Below are positions 1-12,322 of a DNA stretch of 64,000 nt, piece after piece. Within the stretch, counting starts at the first letter, position 1. Every line of letters begins with the position of its first letter. The translations under genes and the position numbers were made by a program. The DNA is from Amaurobius ferox (taxonomy: Eukaryota; Arthropoda; Arachnida; Araneae; Amaurobiidae). Location: the NCBI GenBank assembly GCA_951213105.1, contig OX578149.1, positions 1,612,001-1,676,000 of the forward strand. Direction: 5' to 3'. A model generated the notes under the pieces. It was not told the origin of the DNA and ran no database searches. It saw only the letters and a program-made list of their open reading frames with translations.

Positions 1-582
1 ACGACGATCGAATCAGACGATTGATCGAGACACTGATAGATCGACATTAGACGGAGACACAGACTAATAGTCTGATACAGGCAGACAGAAATGCTTTAGA
101 CTGAAGCAGGCGAGATATCATTAGACGACGGTTTTTAGTCGAGACGGACATAGATGTGGTCAGTTTAAACCAGTATGTATTGAACGTTAAATTTACTTAC
201 ATATGTTCGAAAGTCACGTTAAAAATTTTCTGATGTCTTATCCATTGGTTGTACTTTTCCAAGTGTGATAACTTTGATGGTGGCTGCAAATACACGCAAG
301 TGATAGAGGTAGTATAGTTACTTACTACCAATGCTTCAAGAGATTGCTGTCGGATTATTTACAACTGCAAACTTTTTGTACATAGTATTATTTGATGTTT
401 TGTGGCATGGAAAATTACCTGGAATGTGTAATTTGCCTAGTTATGTTTCTCACGAAATAAAGTGAACGATGTTTTTCTTTGAAACTGGATCTGTATACTT
501 TTATGACCCAGCTAACACTTATTGACTCTATGCCAGTGCGTACTTTGCTGTTCAACTTCAAATTTTTAAATTTTCCAACAAG
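1..582. other. Unassigned sequence at window start
   Basis: I see no convincing coding region. The first 160 bases are rich in GACGA/AGAC-type words and less AT-rich than what follows. An AATAAA occurs near 458, but there is nothing to tie it to a transcript. Confidence 0.3.
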
Positions 583-770
583 ATAAGCTACGTGGCCAAG
601 TCACGGCTAACGGTACAGTTGATGAAGTAGCTATCTATCTCAGCTACGTGCGCAAGTTACGGCTAATGATATAGTTCATCAAATGGCTGTTGATCGCACG
701 TTTCCTTTACGCAAACAAGTTATGACTAACGGTGCAGTTCATGAAGCAGCTGTCAATCGCACACCTGTTA
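583..770. repeat. Degenerate short tandem repeat, array 1
   Basis: Three adjacent imperfect units of roughly 56-63 bp share the core AGCTACGTGNGCAAGT, then a 'GGCTAAYGRT.CAGTT.ATGAAG' block and a 'GCTGTCRATCGCAC' block. Core positions are about 597, 653 and 716. The same units reappear at 2688-2850, so this is a dispersed or once-continuous satellite. No protein is encoded. Confidence 0.6.
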
Positions 771-1640
771 TGTGGCTTTTGCCCTTCCCTTACTATTAAA
801 CTTCTTTATTTACTAAATTATAATTTACTATTAATACTTATTATTTGTATTTATATTATTAATTTATTATTCTTTAAGTTATTTACATTTCATTATTCTA
901 AGTTATTATATTTATTTAACCTGTGATCGTATAGTTTTTAAGATCGTAAAGTTTTCTTTTATAATTTATTTCTTTATTTATTTTAATTATTTTACTCAAC
1001 CATTACTATTGCATGGTCTGTGCTCAACCATGTTACACCTTTAAAAACACTTCAACATCATATAACTTCTAAAAATTCCACTTACCTTTAAGTAAAAAAA
1101 GCACAGCCAACAACATCTTAATAAAACACAACTCATTTGTTAAATTAAAAATTAACTTTTATTAACAATTAAGAATTTAAATTTAAACATTAGGATCTCT
1201 AAAACAATTATTTGATATATAGTACATTGCTCAAAATTAAAATCTATAAAAATTACCCAATTACAATAACCCATTAAACAGAATCCACTCTGGTCTGAAG
1301 ACCAGAGCTTGGTCTGCCTGGAGCTGGCTGTCCACCCCCTACAAAAATGTTAAAACGCAAAATAACATAAACACACACAAATTGTGAATGATAAAATTTT
1401 CCACATGTATATTCAAACTCTCGAAAAGGAAACAAAACAAATTAAAAGGGTAGAAAATCCCAAGTTACATTAAGACCAAGGTTTCACATATCTCATTGAA
1501 AAAAATTTAATTGTCATTTTGACTTAAGTTTTACGCTGAAATTTGTAGATGGCAGCATCATGCCCGATAACGGCGTGCAAACAAGTTGCACTTGCACCAC
1601 ATTTAAAACCAAAGAGACTGGCTGCATGGAAAACACTTAT
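771..1640. other. AT-rich spacer, nothing recognised
   Basis: Very AT-rich sequence, especially 800-1260. The short open frames have biased, low-complexity composition and no motif. I see no gene or repeat border here. Confidence 0.4.
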
Positions 1641-1644
1641 AAAG

Positions 1645-1960
1645 GAGGCAAGGAGACACCCAGGTTCTGAGCAATACCGGCAGTAGGGCGGAGTGTCACT
1701 TCTGTTGCCGACAGCACTTGCAGAAAATTGAACACCATCTTTAGTACCGGCCATTTAAACAGAACCGGCAGTTTGATGAAGATCACGGTTAGGTGGGAGA
1801 AGGCGAACCCGGGCGCTCAGCACTCTTAGATCAATGCCGGCAGTAGGGCAGGATTTCACTTTAGAGCAAACAGTACTTGCAGAAAAAAAACCGAACACAA
1901 TCTTTAGCTGAACATCACCGAACACCCTCTTTAGCTGACAGGCAATTGAAGCAGAATTGT
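1645..1960. repeat. Imperfect direct duplication, about 160 bp apart
   Basis: The block around 1670 (CCGGCAGTAGGGCGGAGT, then CACTTGCAGAAAA and ACACCATCTTTAG) recurs around 1832 (CCGGCAGTAGGGCAGGAT, then TACTTGCAGAAAA and ACACAATCTTTAG). This is a two-copy tandem duplication with divergence. It lies in a locally GC-richer island (about 1650-2350) that I cannot assign to a known element. Confidence 0.5.
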
Positions 1961-2687
1961 CACTTTGACGAGGATCCCCGCAAATGCGATTTTATCAACC
2001 TCAATTCGTCTGCTGCTTTAGAATCGAATAAATAGCATTCTTATGGCGACTGCGGGATACGGGCGCCCTTGCATTGGGGCCCCGTCCCACGGACCTTCGC
2101 AGCAACCAAAACTACCACCTCCAAAAATGCCGGTCAGGAATCGAATGTCGCCAGGCAACACGCCTGCCTCCCAGGAGATGCCAAACTTGGCGAGCGAAAC
2201 TCTGCGCTTCGCGCCGAGCGCCCACGCATACACTGCGGAAATAAAACGCTGTTATGCCAAGAACCATTAAACGGATCACTTCCGCCAAAACGGCAACCCG
2301 CCGCACAGCAACCCACCGGATGCACTGGCACCCTACTTGCAGGTGTTTACTGATAAGCGGTTCAAGGCCAAGTTTCGTCTAAAAATGCATCCTTTTTTCT
2401 TGCTCTCATGAATGAAGTGAATTGAAGTTAAAACACGAGAGCGAAAAGCCAAAAGATTAACAAAAGATATTTTAACGTTTGAGGATGCATTGCGTATAAT
2501 TTTGAATAATAAAACAAAGAAAAAGGATAACAAATTACGTTAAAGGGGAAACAAATCGCCGAAATATTCAAAAACAACAAATAAATTTTGAATTTTGAAG
2601 GGAAAGGGGAAAATAATGAATTTTAAGCTATTACAAATTTTGTACTATTAATTAAATTTAGAACTGTCAAATCTCGGCATAACACAC

Positions 2688-3150
2688 CTCAGCTACGTGT
2701 GCAAGTTATGGCTAACGATGTAGCAAAATGCGCAATTCACGGCTAATGATGCAGTTTATGAAGTTACTGTCGATCACACACCTCAGCGCTGCGTTCGGAA
2801 GTTACAGCTAACTCATTAAGTAGCTGTCAATCGCGTTTCCGACCGCAATGCGGACACACGGGTAATGATACAGCTGCTGCGTATCAAATGAATCGTCCTT
2901 TATTAGCGGATGCATGCAATCCACGTACGATATATGCAATAACAACAATTCTACTGCATGTAATAACTGTATACACGCTGCGCGGGCACATGCAATCTGC
3001 ATAGATTTGATATAGCTGTCAATCACGTTCCAGCCCACTACGAGGTATTAAGGCTAACAGATAAACACTTTTCCCAAAATAAATTGACTTTTATTAGCAT
3101 TATTTGCCTTAAGCCTGCCCTCTGCGCAGGTGCATGCAATCCTTGTACGT
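2688..3150. repeat. Degenerate short repeat, array 2 (same family as array 1)
   Basis: Units with the AGCTACGTGTGCAAGTTATG core start at about 2693, with further degenerate units near 2738 and 2798 and a fragment near 3015. A second word, GCATGCAATCC followed by TRTACG and ATGCAATAAC, occurs at about 2914 and again at about 3132. Together with array 1 this brackets an unassigned 1.9 kb stretch. Confidence 0.5.
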
Positions 3151-3159
3151 TACATGCAA

Positions 3160-5214
3160 TAACTACTAACTTACCAGCTAGATTTTTGCTCTTATGGCCG
3201 TATTTTATTTTACAATTCTTTAAAAATTTTAAATGTGATTTTGAGCTTTTTGGATTCTTTTTTTTTTATTTATATTAAGATTTTCTTTTTCTGTTTATAT
3301 AAAGTTGTTTGAAAACTAAACTAACATTTTTCTAACATACATATATATAGTGTGTATGTATGTATATATTTACACAAAAAATACCTATGATAAAGTGGCC
3401 ACTGGATACTGAGTGATAATTTGAATTTTCAAATCTACAGAGCATTAAAATGAAAAATGAAATAGGAAATATATTCAAAAGATTACCTTTTTCTTTCAAT
3501 GATGTTTGTTTTTTGTAACAATTCTCCTTTAATTAATGAAAAGAACGGTAATTAAACAGTACTAACAATAGAAATAATTAAAATTAGCTCCTAAAATTTT
3601 GAAAAAAATTTCTTAAATTCCTACCTAAAATTTTTTGAAAATCTGCTATGATCCCTGTAGAATGGTTTTACAAGTATGAGTGGGATCACAAGGAAACATG
3701 GTGTCATTCAGCTTCACTTATTAGTTGGATCTTAATAATCATTTTTTACAATATGGCTCATCCTTCATTAGGAGTGTATTTCATAAAATGCAAAGTTTTA
3801 AGAATAGAATTTGTATATGTATTTTTCAATATTTCTTAAAGACATTCTTTTCCTCCTTAGCTTCAAGACCTCATATGCCTTATTTTGCAAAGGAATATTG
3901 TTATGTTTAGGAAAGATTCCTTTCTTTCTGTTCTGAGTGAGTACTAAACTGAATAAATCATTTTTTATATTCTCTACTAACTAGATTTCAGATTATTACT
4001 TTATTCCCTAGTTAAATCTTCATTCCACTAACTAGTGAAATGCTACCCTCAAAGTACACAATGTCACCACCGGACTTGCTATAACCTGGTTGTCCATTGG
4101 CAGTTATTCTGGGTCCCTTCAAGAATAACAAATATATTCATTTTTGATTAAAGTTAGAAATGCAAATACAGTAACAAGGTTCATCCCAGCCCCGCTGCCC
4201 TCAGAAATTAGAAAACCCACCCTGCATCAGGGATCATTCTAGGATTTCAAAAGGGCAGGGTGCTCATTTTCAAAAAAGGGCACATTGCATGCGAAAGGGT
4301 ACAATTATAAATTTTAGCTAAAGAATGCATTGCATAATGTGGTCAACATGTAAAAAGTACAGATAATTTATCTATTTCAAAACTTAAATTCAAATCATAT
4401 AAATAATTAATAAAACAAAATTGCAAATATACAGAAAGTTTTATGATTACATATCTCTGACTACAATATATTCGTTATAAATTTATTTTTCTAACTGCAC
4501 ATATTGAAGTTAATAGTTAGAATCCTCATAATTTAGGCTGCTTACTGAAGATCAGAAAAGTAGAAATACTTATGCATCATTTTATATTATAGAGGGTATA
4601 TTTATAAGGGGTTCATAAAAGAACAATGGTTATTCTTAAGTTATTTCCTAATCTGTGTGGCAATGGTGCTTAACAACCCAGCTTTAAATAAATATTCATG
4701 TATCATGCAAATGCTAATACACTTCTTATTGATAGGAAACAGTAAGGAACATAAATGAATGGGAAGGAATAAAACCCATTGTAAAACAATGCCTGGGCTC
4801 AAAGCAGTCAGTCACTCGATGGTAGGTTCATGATGAGGCCAATTGTTGACAACTGAAAAATGTACGATGTTTTTTTTCAACTTGGTTGATGTTATGCAAA
4901 ATTGTGTTTAAATATTTCATATAATAATTAAAAAATTTACAGATATATTACCCATACTTATTTACAGGTTTATTATATAGTAGACATAAGTCAAACAACT
5001 GATCCTTCTGTCCATACCTTAAGCTGGCGAGTACTTTAGTTAGGTGCAAGACACTCTACTATGTATGTCTGTTAACAAGGAAAACGTTCCTTAAGAGATC
5101 TACTTTTGTAAGATCGATTATTTGGCAAAGGCGGTGGGGGGGTTAATTAGGGAAAATTTAAGAGATTGGCAAAATACAAAATTTAATTTTTCTGATAACA
5201 CAAATTTGCAAATA
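3160..5214. other. AT-rich stretch, nothing recognised
   Basis: No open frame with family motifs and no clear terminal repeats. A small GC-richer patch at 4190-4275 contains a pair of opposing words, CCCACCCTGCATC and GGGCAGGGTG, suggestive of an old repeat end, but no boundary could be fixed. Confidence 0.3.
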
Positions 5215-7330
5215 TATTTTTATTTTTTAATAAGTAATATTATTAACATGCATTTATTGCTAACTTCTCATTTTTGACATTAAATACATTTTCAAAACTT
5301 ATTTTAGGTGTTTTTTCTAAATCTAAGTTTTCTGCAAGTCACTGTCGGTATCCCCATCTTTTTCATTTCTTAAAAGTTTTCAAAATTTTGATCTTTCATT
5401 TATCCATTTTCTGAATATTTTTAACATTTACTGTCACTCATGTTTTTGACCTTGTTTTAAATCTTGCCAAAGTTTTTTATTACAGGTCTTTTACAGTGTT
5501 TTATAACTGTTTCCCAAGTCATCTAAAAAAATCCATTTACCTTGAAGCATTCAAATATTTTTGGGGGCAATTTTAAATTCCTTTTTTCCCATAACACTTT
5601 ACTTTTTCAACATTTTTTCAGCTTTCATTTTTTGTCAAAATTATTCTCTTATCTTGATCTTTTTTTTTACAGCTGATGAAGCATTTACTATTAATATTTA
5701 TGCCTTTTTTATTAAAAAAGCTGGCCACTCATTTTTGTTTTTCAGCTTTCATTTTTTGTCAAAATTATTCTCTTATCTTGATCTTTTTTTTACAGCTGAT
5801 GAAGCATTTACTATTAATATTTATGCCTTTTTTATTAAAAAAGCTGGCCACTCATTTTTCTTTAATTTTTTTAAGATTTTACCAATGAGTTTTGGCGATT
5901 TTTAAATAATCGGTATTCTTGTTTCTACCTTTTGATCACTTACTCTGCAACTTTTAAATCATTACGATCCCGATATTTTGGTCATTTTTTCCGTTATATT
6001 ATACATTGTATGATTGTAAACTTAGCAACCATATTTATTGTAAAATTTCCCCAATACACTTATTTTATAACAACTAAATTCTTTATCCTTTTGAAGAAAT
6101 TTGATTTTATTTAATATTTTGACGTTTCTGAATTAAAAAATATCAGTTCGTATCGCTAAAGACATAGACCATTTTATTGCTTTACTGGAATTTTCCAATC
6201 AACGGGATGGGGCATGAATCAACTTTGGCCTCGGATAAGTCGAAAATCGAGCTGATTAAACATTGAATTAATGATAATTGTTTACTGTTAGCACTTCTAT
6301 AAAAACACAACTAAGCAGTAAACTGTTTAAGAATACAAACATTTTTAGTTTTTTGCATCATCGATGACAGATTAATAACTTAAAACAGGGTATCATCTAT
6401 AACAGGAAATATGAAATCTCTCTGATCAAGAAACTGTTGCAGGCCGAAACTTTAACAGTTGCGAAATTCTTGAGATCTATAATATCTAGACAGCATAGAA
6501 GCCTCCAAATGTGCTATTCTGCTATCGTCTTGTTACTGTATGATCGTTTATAGACCATACATATAAACCGTAAATTTAAATACATAACTTAGAACAATAC
6601 ATAACATCGCAATATCGGCAATTTAGCTCCGAAAAACATCCCCAAGGTTGCCACCCTTTATTAGCACCTGGCACCCCCAGTTACAACATATACCCGAAAC
6701 TATTGCATATAGATTAATTTTTTTTAATTTATTTATCATGATGCAAAATGTTATGAATATTTAACCAATAAATAAATTTACAAGCCGAAAATAGTGGGGG
6801 CATTTTTCGTGCACCATTTTTATTTTAATGCGCGATTTTAATTCCGTTTGCACATCCTCTTTTGAAAATCATTTAAAATTTGAGGCAGGTGTAAAAGTGA
6901 TGAAAGCCCTATTAGTACAGTATGTAAAAGTGGGGGCACTCCAAATTTTGGTAAGGCACTGGTGTGGTCAATTGATAGAATGTGTTGCGCCCGGGCATGT
7001 CTTAAAAGTAAACATATCCATGATCACAGGGAAGAAGGAGATAGGAATGTGGATTGCACTCATTATTGGCTGCAAGTGCAATAAATTAACAGCTGTAGCA
7101 GTATTGTAGTGGTTTTTGACAGATTTTTTCACTCCCCAGAGGGATTGTTTAGAAAAAGAGTCATTTTAGACTATCGCAGTTAGGCCGATCACGATTTCGT
7201 TAATCGCTCATTTAAGTTGAATCGCCATGGGCGAGTGGGAATTTTAACAGCTGAGTTGGGGAGAAAAGAATAGGATATCTGCGGAATATTCACCTGAGGA
7301 AAGGGGGGACAAGTTTATAGCTTTTACAGT
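5215..7330 (+). repeat. Left arm of a large inverted repeat pair
   Basis: Blocks across this segment match, in reverse complement, blocks of 9590-12175. Examples: TTTTTGACATTAAAT at 5272 pairs with ATTTAATGTCAAAAA near 12105; the GTATCCCCATCTTTT region at 5349 pairs with 12030; the ATAGATTAATTTTTTTTAA region at 6710 pairs with 9980; GGGATTGTTTAGAAAA at 7141 pairs with 9597. The arms are clearly diverged. This arm lacks the MITE found in the right arm. No coding potential is convincing; the 93-codon open frame at 6828 is not preserved in the other arm. Confidence 0.7.
5620..5860. repeat. Two-copy 120-bp tandem duplication
   Basis: A block from TTCAGCTTTCATTTTTTG to GGCCACTCATTTTT is present twice in tandem with only one or two changes (about 5620-5739 and 5741-5860). 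The corresponding place in the right inverted arm (near 11580-11660) has a single copy, so the duplication arose after the two arms separated. Confidence 0.8.
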
Positions 7331-7339
7331 CTAGTTTTC

Positions 7340-9115
7340 TTTCATTTATATTTGGTAACTATTTACAGCAGACACTTTACAAGTATGGTATAAATATTCA
7401 AAATTTATGTGACAAATTCTTTTATGCCAGATTTTAGTATTTCCCCCTACCTCAGTAATGGATCTAACTTGCCTTTTACTTTTAAAAATATTATAATTAC
7501 AAGGCTTAGCATTATCTTTAAAAACTTTAGCACTACAAGAACTCACATTTTTACTCTTAAAAATCTTACTGGCATTAACATGTTTACAATTACTTTTACC
7601 TTTAAAAACTTTCTCATTTGAAACATTTACATTTGAAGCATTTACATTATTATGCTTTACAAATTTACTTTTAAAATCATTAGACTCATTAATTTTAAAA
7701 TTACTTTTATGGTTTATAATTATACTTTTAAAAACTTTTGAACCTTTAATTTTAAATCATTATCACGTTTTACAGTTTTATGTTTAAAAGTATTACCTTT
7801 AGCATCATTTAAATTACAGTTACTATTAAAACCAATCTCTTTAGCTTTTTCAATCTTAGATTTAGTACTTTTGCTTTTAACTTTCTCAATGTTACTACAC
7901 TTGTAACTAGGATTGTACTGAGGTCTGAGGAAATACGGACCCTCATTTCTTTTAGCATAAAATCATTCATTAATCATCTGATGTGTAAAACCAAATTGTA
8001 CCATTTGTACCAACAAAACTGCATTTGTTTTCTTTTAGAACAGATGCTGCAATTAAGTTCCGCTTAGTTTTGGTGAAAACATTACATTGGTTAAAACTAT
8101 TTGTTTCTTTTTACCATTAAAATTTACATACATTTTTACAGTACCGACACCTTCAATTGGGCTTTCGTAGTCTCCAGTAGCTAAAGACATTGACGCCCTG
8201 TCTAATCTTTTAATTTTTGAAAACAAGTCAATGTTATTACAAAAATGCCTAGTTGCTACTGTGTCTACAACCCAGCTGAATTTGTCGATAGATTCTGTGT
8301 TGTTACTTTCAAGTAAAAAATTTTTTTCTACAATTTCATTAATATTGGCATGGTACTTTTTGCAGTTACTTTTTAAATGGCCAAACTTTTTACATATATA
8401 ACAAGGACCTATCTTTTTCTCATTTAATTTTGAATTTTTAGAATGACTACTATTTTTATACATAGCACAAGAGTCCTTTACATTATATGCAGAAATAGTA
8501 CTCGCATTTCTTTCTTGGTCTCTCTTCTGTTGCCGGAGTCTTCCTTGGCTAGGTGTTCAGTTTCAATCTTTTGTAACTTGAAATCCTCATCCGGCAGTCA
8601 GTACAGGATCTGGACAATGCCATTGAAGTTTTCAGATAGATGGCGAATCATCTGAAACTCTATGTAAACTTCCGCTAATGAATATCCGCATCTTCTGCAC
8701 TCCGAAGTTTCTGCACTCTTCGCTTTATCCATGCGATGAAAATGCCGATGGATTCTTCCGGATGGGGTCACTCGTCAAAAAAATCATCAAGCAGTCTCAT
8801 AAGATGTGCACGGGAGTTAGGCTAGAAATGTTCTTTTATTATTTCCCATTATCTTGGGATCATCTTTGCCTGAGACGAGTTCCCTATACTCATCATCCAT
8901 TCCATAGAACAGCATGGCAATTGCTTTGTCCCTCCTTTGGTCATGATTCAATTTTTCTTTTCTAGTTGTGGTTTCATTAAATTATAATTTCATGCCGGCT
9001 ACATGGCTATAACAACCTTCGCTCATAAGAGCATAATTCATATTTACACTCCATGTAGCGTAATTGCTACGATTGAGATTTTCCATCTCTACCATGGTTG
9101 CTACTACTCGGTTCT
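7340..9115 (-). pseudogene. Decayed Copia retrotransposon, gag to pre-integrase
   Basis: Read on the minus strand, the order is that of a Copia (Ty1) polyprotein. Gag start: LNRSNYATW at about 9095-9060. Gag helix region: ENFNGIVQ...PDEDFKLQKI, about 8640-8570. CCHC zinc knuckle CYICKKFGHLKSNC near 8400. Protease active-site region WVVDTVATRHF near 8270. GAG-pre-integrase motif WHKRICHINFEYL near 7425. Integrase, reverse transcriptase and RNase H are absent downstream. Several frame breaks and stops occur (for example between 8460 and 8580), and the protease triad Asp-Ser/Thr-Gly is changed to Asp-Thr-Val. It sits exactly in the gap between the two arms of the large inverted repeat. No LTRs were found. 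Confidence 0.8.
8053..8463 (-). CDS. Longest open piece of the Copia gag-protease
   Basis: A 136-codon open frame inside the decayed Copia element. It holds the nucleocapsid-type zinc knuckle (Cys-X2-Cys-X4-His-X4-Cys, residues about 21-34) and the start of the aspartic protease (residues about 63-110). The catalytic Asp is present, but the following Gly is Val (DTV for DSG/DTG), so the protease would be inactive. The frame is continuous upstream of its Met with further gag codons, so the Met is not a real start. It is a relic rather than a functional gene. Confidence 0.7.
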   Translation of the reverse strand: MYKNSSHSKNSKLNEKKIGPCYICKKFGHLKSNCKKYHANINEIVEKNFLLESNNTESIDKFSWVVDTVATRHFCNNIDLFSKIKRLDRASMSLATGDYESPIEGVGTVKMYVNFNGKKKQIVLTNVMFSPKLSGT

Positions 9116-9589
9116 GATTTCATGTACACAAATATGGTGACTTCGTTGGACTTTGCTGTTAGGGCTAAGTTTTACAGCCTCCTTCATAATACTCCGTCGA
9201 ATTCCATTTTGTGCACTTTGTAGAAACTCCAATTGCATTTTAGATTTTGGCCACTTCATCCATCAATGTCTGGGCTACATAACCCGTTGTTGACTGGGCC
9301 CCATAACCCTGCTGTTGGAAATACAAAAAACTTCTTGTCGAATTTTTAGGATGTTAAAATCTTCCTCAAAGCATATGATCCAGATCTTAAAACAGTTAAA
9401 TGTAAACAAATTAAAATTTCACCTTTAACCATATCTGAATGAGGATACGTGATTTGCTTACTTAATTTTGTCTAACAGATATCCTATCCATAGATATTTT
9501 GTCTAATATATTCATTTTATATTTATATCCATCTAACTCCGTAGTTATTTAGGATATCTACACCAAGCTCTGTTATAGCCTGGAATGAC

Positions 9590-12175
9590 TTTCTTTTCTA
9601 AACAATCCCTCCTGTGGAGAGAGAAAAATCTGTCAACGATCACTATCATACTACTATGGCTCTTAATTTATTGCACTTGTAGACGAGAATAAGCGCAATC
9701 CGCATTCCTATCTTCTTCCCCATGATCACCGATATGTTTTGATGCATGCCCTGGTGCAGCACATTCTGTCGGAGGTGACGATTCTCTCCATTGACATCAC
9801 CATGCCGAAATTTACACTCTGTACTAATAGGGCTTTCATCATTTGTACAACTGCCTTAAATTTTAAAGGTTAGCCTAGGGTCTGTCGGGTAGCCTGGGTG
9901 TTCAACACCCGCTATTTTTGGCTTGTGAATTTATTTAGTGGTTAAATATTCATTATAACATAGTTTGTATTATGATAAATTAAAAAAAAAAATTAATCTA
10001 TATGCAATAGTTTCGGATATACACTGCAGCTGATAAAGCCGAACGTTAATAAAGGGCATCAACCTTAGAAATGGGCTGAGGAGACTTTTACGAGCTGAAT
10101 TGTTTATATTGCAATGATGTATTGTTCTACTTTAACCTATACAGGGTGTCCCAAAAAGATTGAATTCATTACCTGTTGGAAATAAGTGGGTAATGTAAAT
10201 TGCAAAAATGTTATTGATTTTCAAATGTAATTTAATTAATTTTTAAAAAGTTACATTTTTTATATTTTTATACGACTCCCTTAGACAAATTTGGTCAATC
10301 AGAAAATTTTTAGTGCAACAAGATCATTAAAAAAACCTGCATATCTGTATCTTTAAAATCAGCTGAATTATGATAAAGGAAAATATCTGACTTATGCCAC
10401 CTTCCCGTACCAAGTGAAAGGCTGTTTCATCAGTGAAAATAGGGATGATAAACAAAATGACGATAGAAATTGTTTAAATAAAAAAAAGTAATTAAAAGTT
10501 CTTAATTATTGAAAAAATACTTAGTTATTGAAAAGTACTTAAGAATCCGGAATTCCATTGTGAGCCTACGTGAAATTCGCTAGAATGCCTCCTATGTATT
10601 ATCATCCAGTTTTATCTTTTTTGTGATATGTCACAAATTTACATTTTTAATTTGATATATATTCCCCATTCACAATGTTCAATTTTCAATTAAATATAAC
10701 TCACTCAATTTTAAAGATACAGATATGCGGATTTTTTATTTATTTATTTATTTATTTATTTATTATTATTTTTTGTTGTTGTTGCATTAAAAATAAAAGT
10801 TTTCTGATTGACCAAACTTGTCTAAAGGGGGTCATATAAAAATTTAAAAAATGTAACTTTTTTAAAATTAATGGGAGGATTATTTCATTAACGTAGTCTT
10901 ATTTCCTACCTTACTTTCAACATTTTTGCAATTTACATTGCTCACTTATCTCCAACAGGTAAAGAATTAAAGCGTGTTTCAATCTTTTTGGGACACCCTG
11001 TATATGCAGTGTCCATAAATGATTATAAGGTAAATATGAAGGAAGGCGGCAAAAATTACACATTTAAAGGCTACTATTCCACTCAGCCATACTTTTTATT
11101 AATTTTAAAACTATAGACTGCAAGAATTTTGCTTTTTATAAAGATTTGATATGCAACAGTTTCTCGCTCAAAGAAATTGTAGCAATTCAAAGTTAAATCT
11201 GTTTGATTTTCAATTTACCGGCAGGCAAAATTGATTCATGCCCCCCTCCCCCATTCTATTTAATCTGTAAAATTCTAGTAAATTGGTAAAATGGCATATG
11301 TGTTTAACTATAAAGTGATATTTTGCAAATAAAGAAACATCAAATTCTTTCAAAAGGATAAAAAATTGAATTGTTATGAAATAGACATATTGGTGAACTT
11401 TTACTATTAAAATTTTTGCTAAATTCGTAACGTCTGATAATATAGCGGAAAAAATGACCGAAATATCGGGGTCTCGATGATTTAAAAGTTACAATGTAAG
11501 TGATCAAAATATAGAAAAAAGAATATAAATTAATTAATAAGTGCCAAAACTCATCGGTAAATCCAAATAAATTAAAGAAAAATTAGTGGCCAACCTTCTT
11601 AAAAATTAAAGAAATTAATAAATAGTGGTAAATGCTTCAGCTTGGAAAAGTAAAAAAAAAAACAAAGAAATCAAGATGAAAAAACTTGAGAAACAGATTC
11701 GGAAATACTCTGTAATTTTGACAAAAAATTAAGCTGAAATAATCTTATAATGTAAGTGCTATAATGAAAGTGCTATATGGGTGGAAAATGACTTTTAAAT
11801 TGCCCCAAAAAGTATTTGAATGCTTCATGGTAAATGAATTTTATGATGATCTTTAAAACATTTTTAAAACACCTAAAAAACCTATAACGAAAAACACTGG
11901 CAAGATTTAAAACAAGGTTAAAAAAAATGAGTAATAGCAGCTGTTTAAAATATTCAAAAACTGGATAAATGAAAAATCTAAATATTGAAAACTTTAGAAT
12001 TTTTTTTTTTTTTTCCCTTAAATGGGAAAAGATGGGGATACTGACTATTGATTTACGGAAAATTTAGATTGAGAAAAAACGCCTAAAATAATTTTGAAAA
12101 TTTATTTAATGTCAAAAATGTAAGATAACAACAATAAATGTAATAAGTTTAGCAAAATAATATATGTAGAAATAA
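9590..12175 (-). repeat. Right arm of the large inverted repeat pair
   Basis: Reverse-complement counterpart of 5215-7330, lengthened by the 859-bp MITE at 10142-11000. Between the arms lie the Copia relic and about 475 bp (9115-9590) with no identified content. The outer ends (about 5220 and 12175) show no simple terminal motif or target duplication, so I cannot tell whether the whole 7 kb is one transposon with long terminal inverted repeats or two independent copies of one repeat. Confidence 0.7.
10142..11000. mobile_element. Foldback MITE, mariner-type ends (TA target)
   Basis: The element begins CAGGGTGTCCCAAAAAG and ends CTTTTTGGGACACCCTG, flanked on both sides by TA (10140-10141 and 11001-11002). 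The inverted repeats run inward for roughly 230 bp with divergence: the left GTTATTGATT...GACAAATTTGGTCAATCAG block is mirrored at 10800-10960. The central part (about 10390-10690) is unique and non-coding. The left arm of the large inverted repeat lacks this element, giving an approximate empty site near 6560. The ends and TA duplication are those of Tc1/mariner non-autonomous elements. Confidence 0.85.
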
Positions 12176-12322
12176 ACTAAATTACTGCAGTTCAGAAAGA
12201 AACCAGGAGGCCATAATCAACGATGCTTAAGTGATTTAATTTTGAACTAGTGCACAGAGTTGAGTTGTAACATCCCGATTGTTTGCACCCTAACAGTTGA
12301 GTTATTTCATAAAACTTCCTCC

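Noticed and set aside
6828..7109. 93-codon frame in the left inverted arm
   Set aside because: The right arm copy does not preserve the frame, so there is no sign of protein-level selection.
9115..9320. Minus-strand stretch reading GYGAQSTTGYVAQTLMDEVA
   Set aside because: About 30 codons open upstream of Copia gag and protein-like in composition, but broken by stops and unmatched to any family I know; may be Copia leader.
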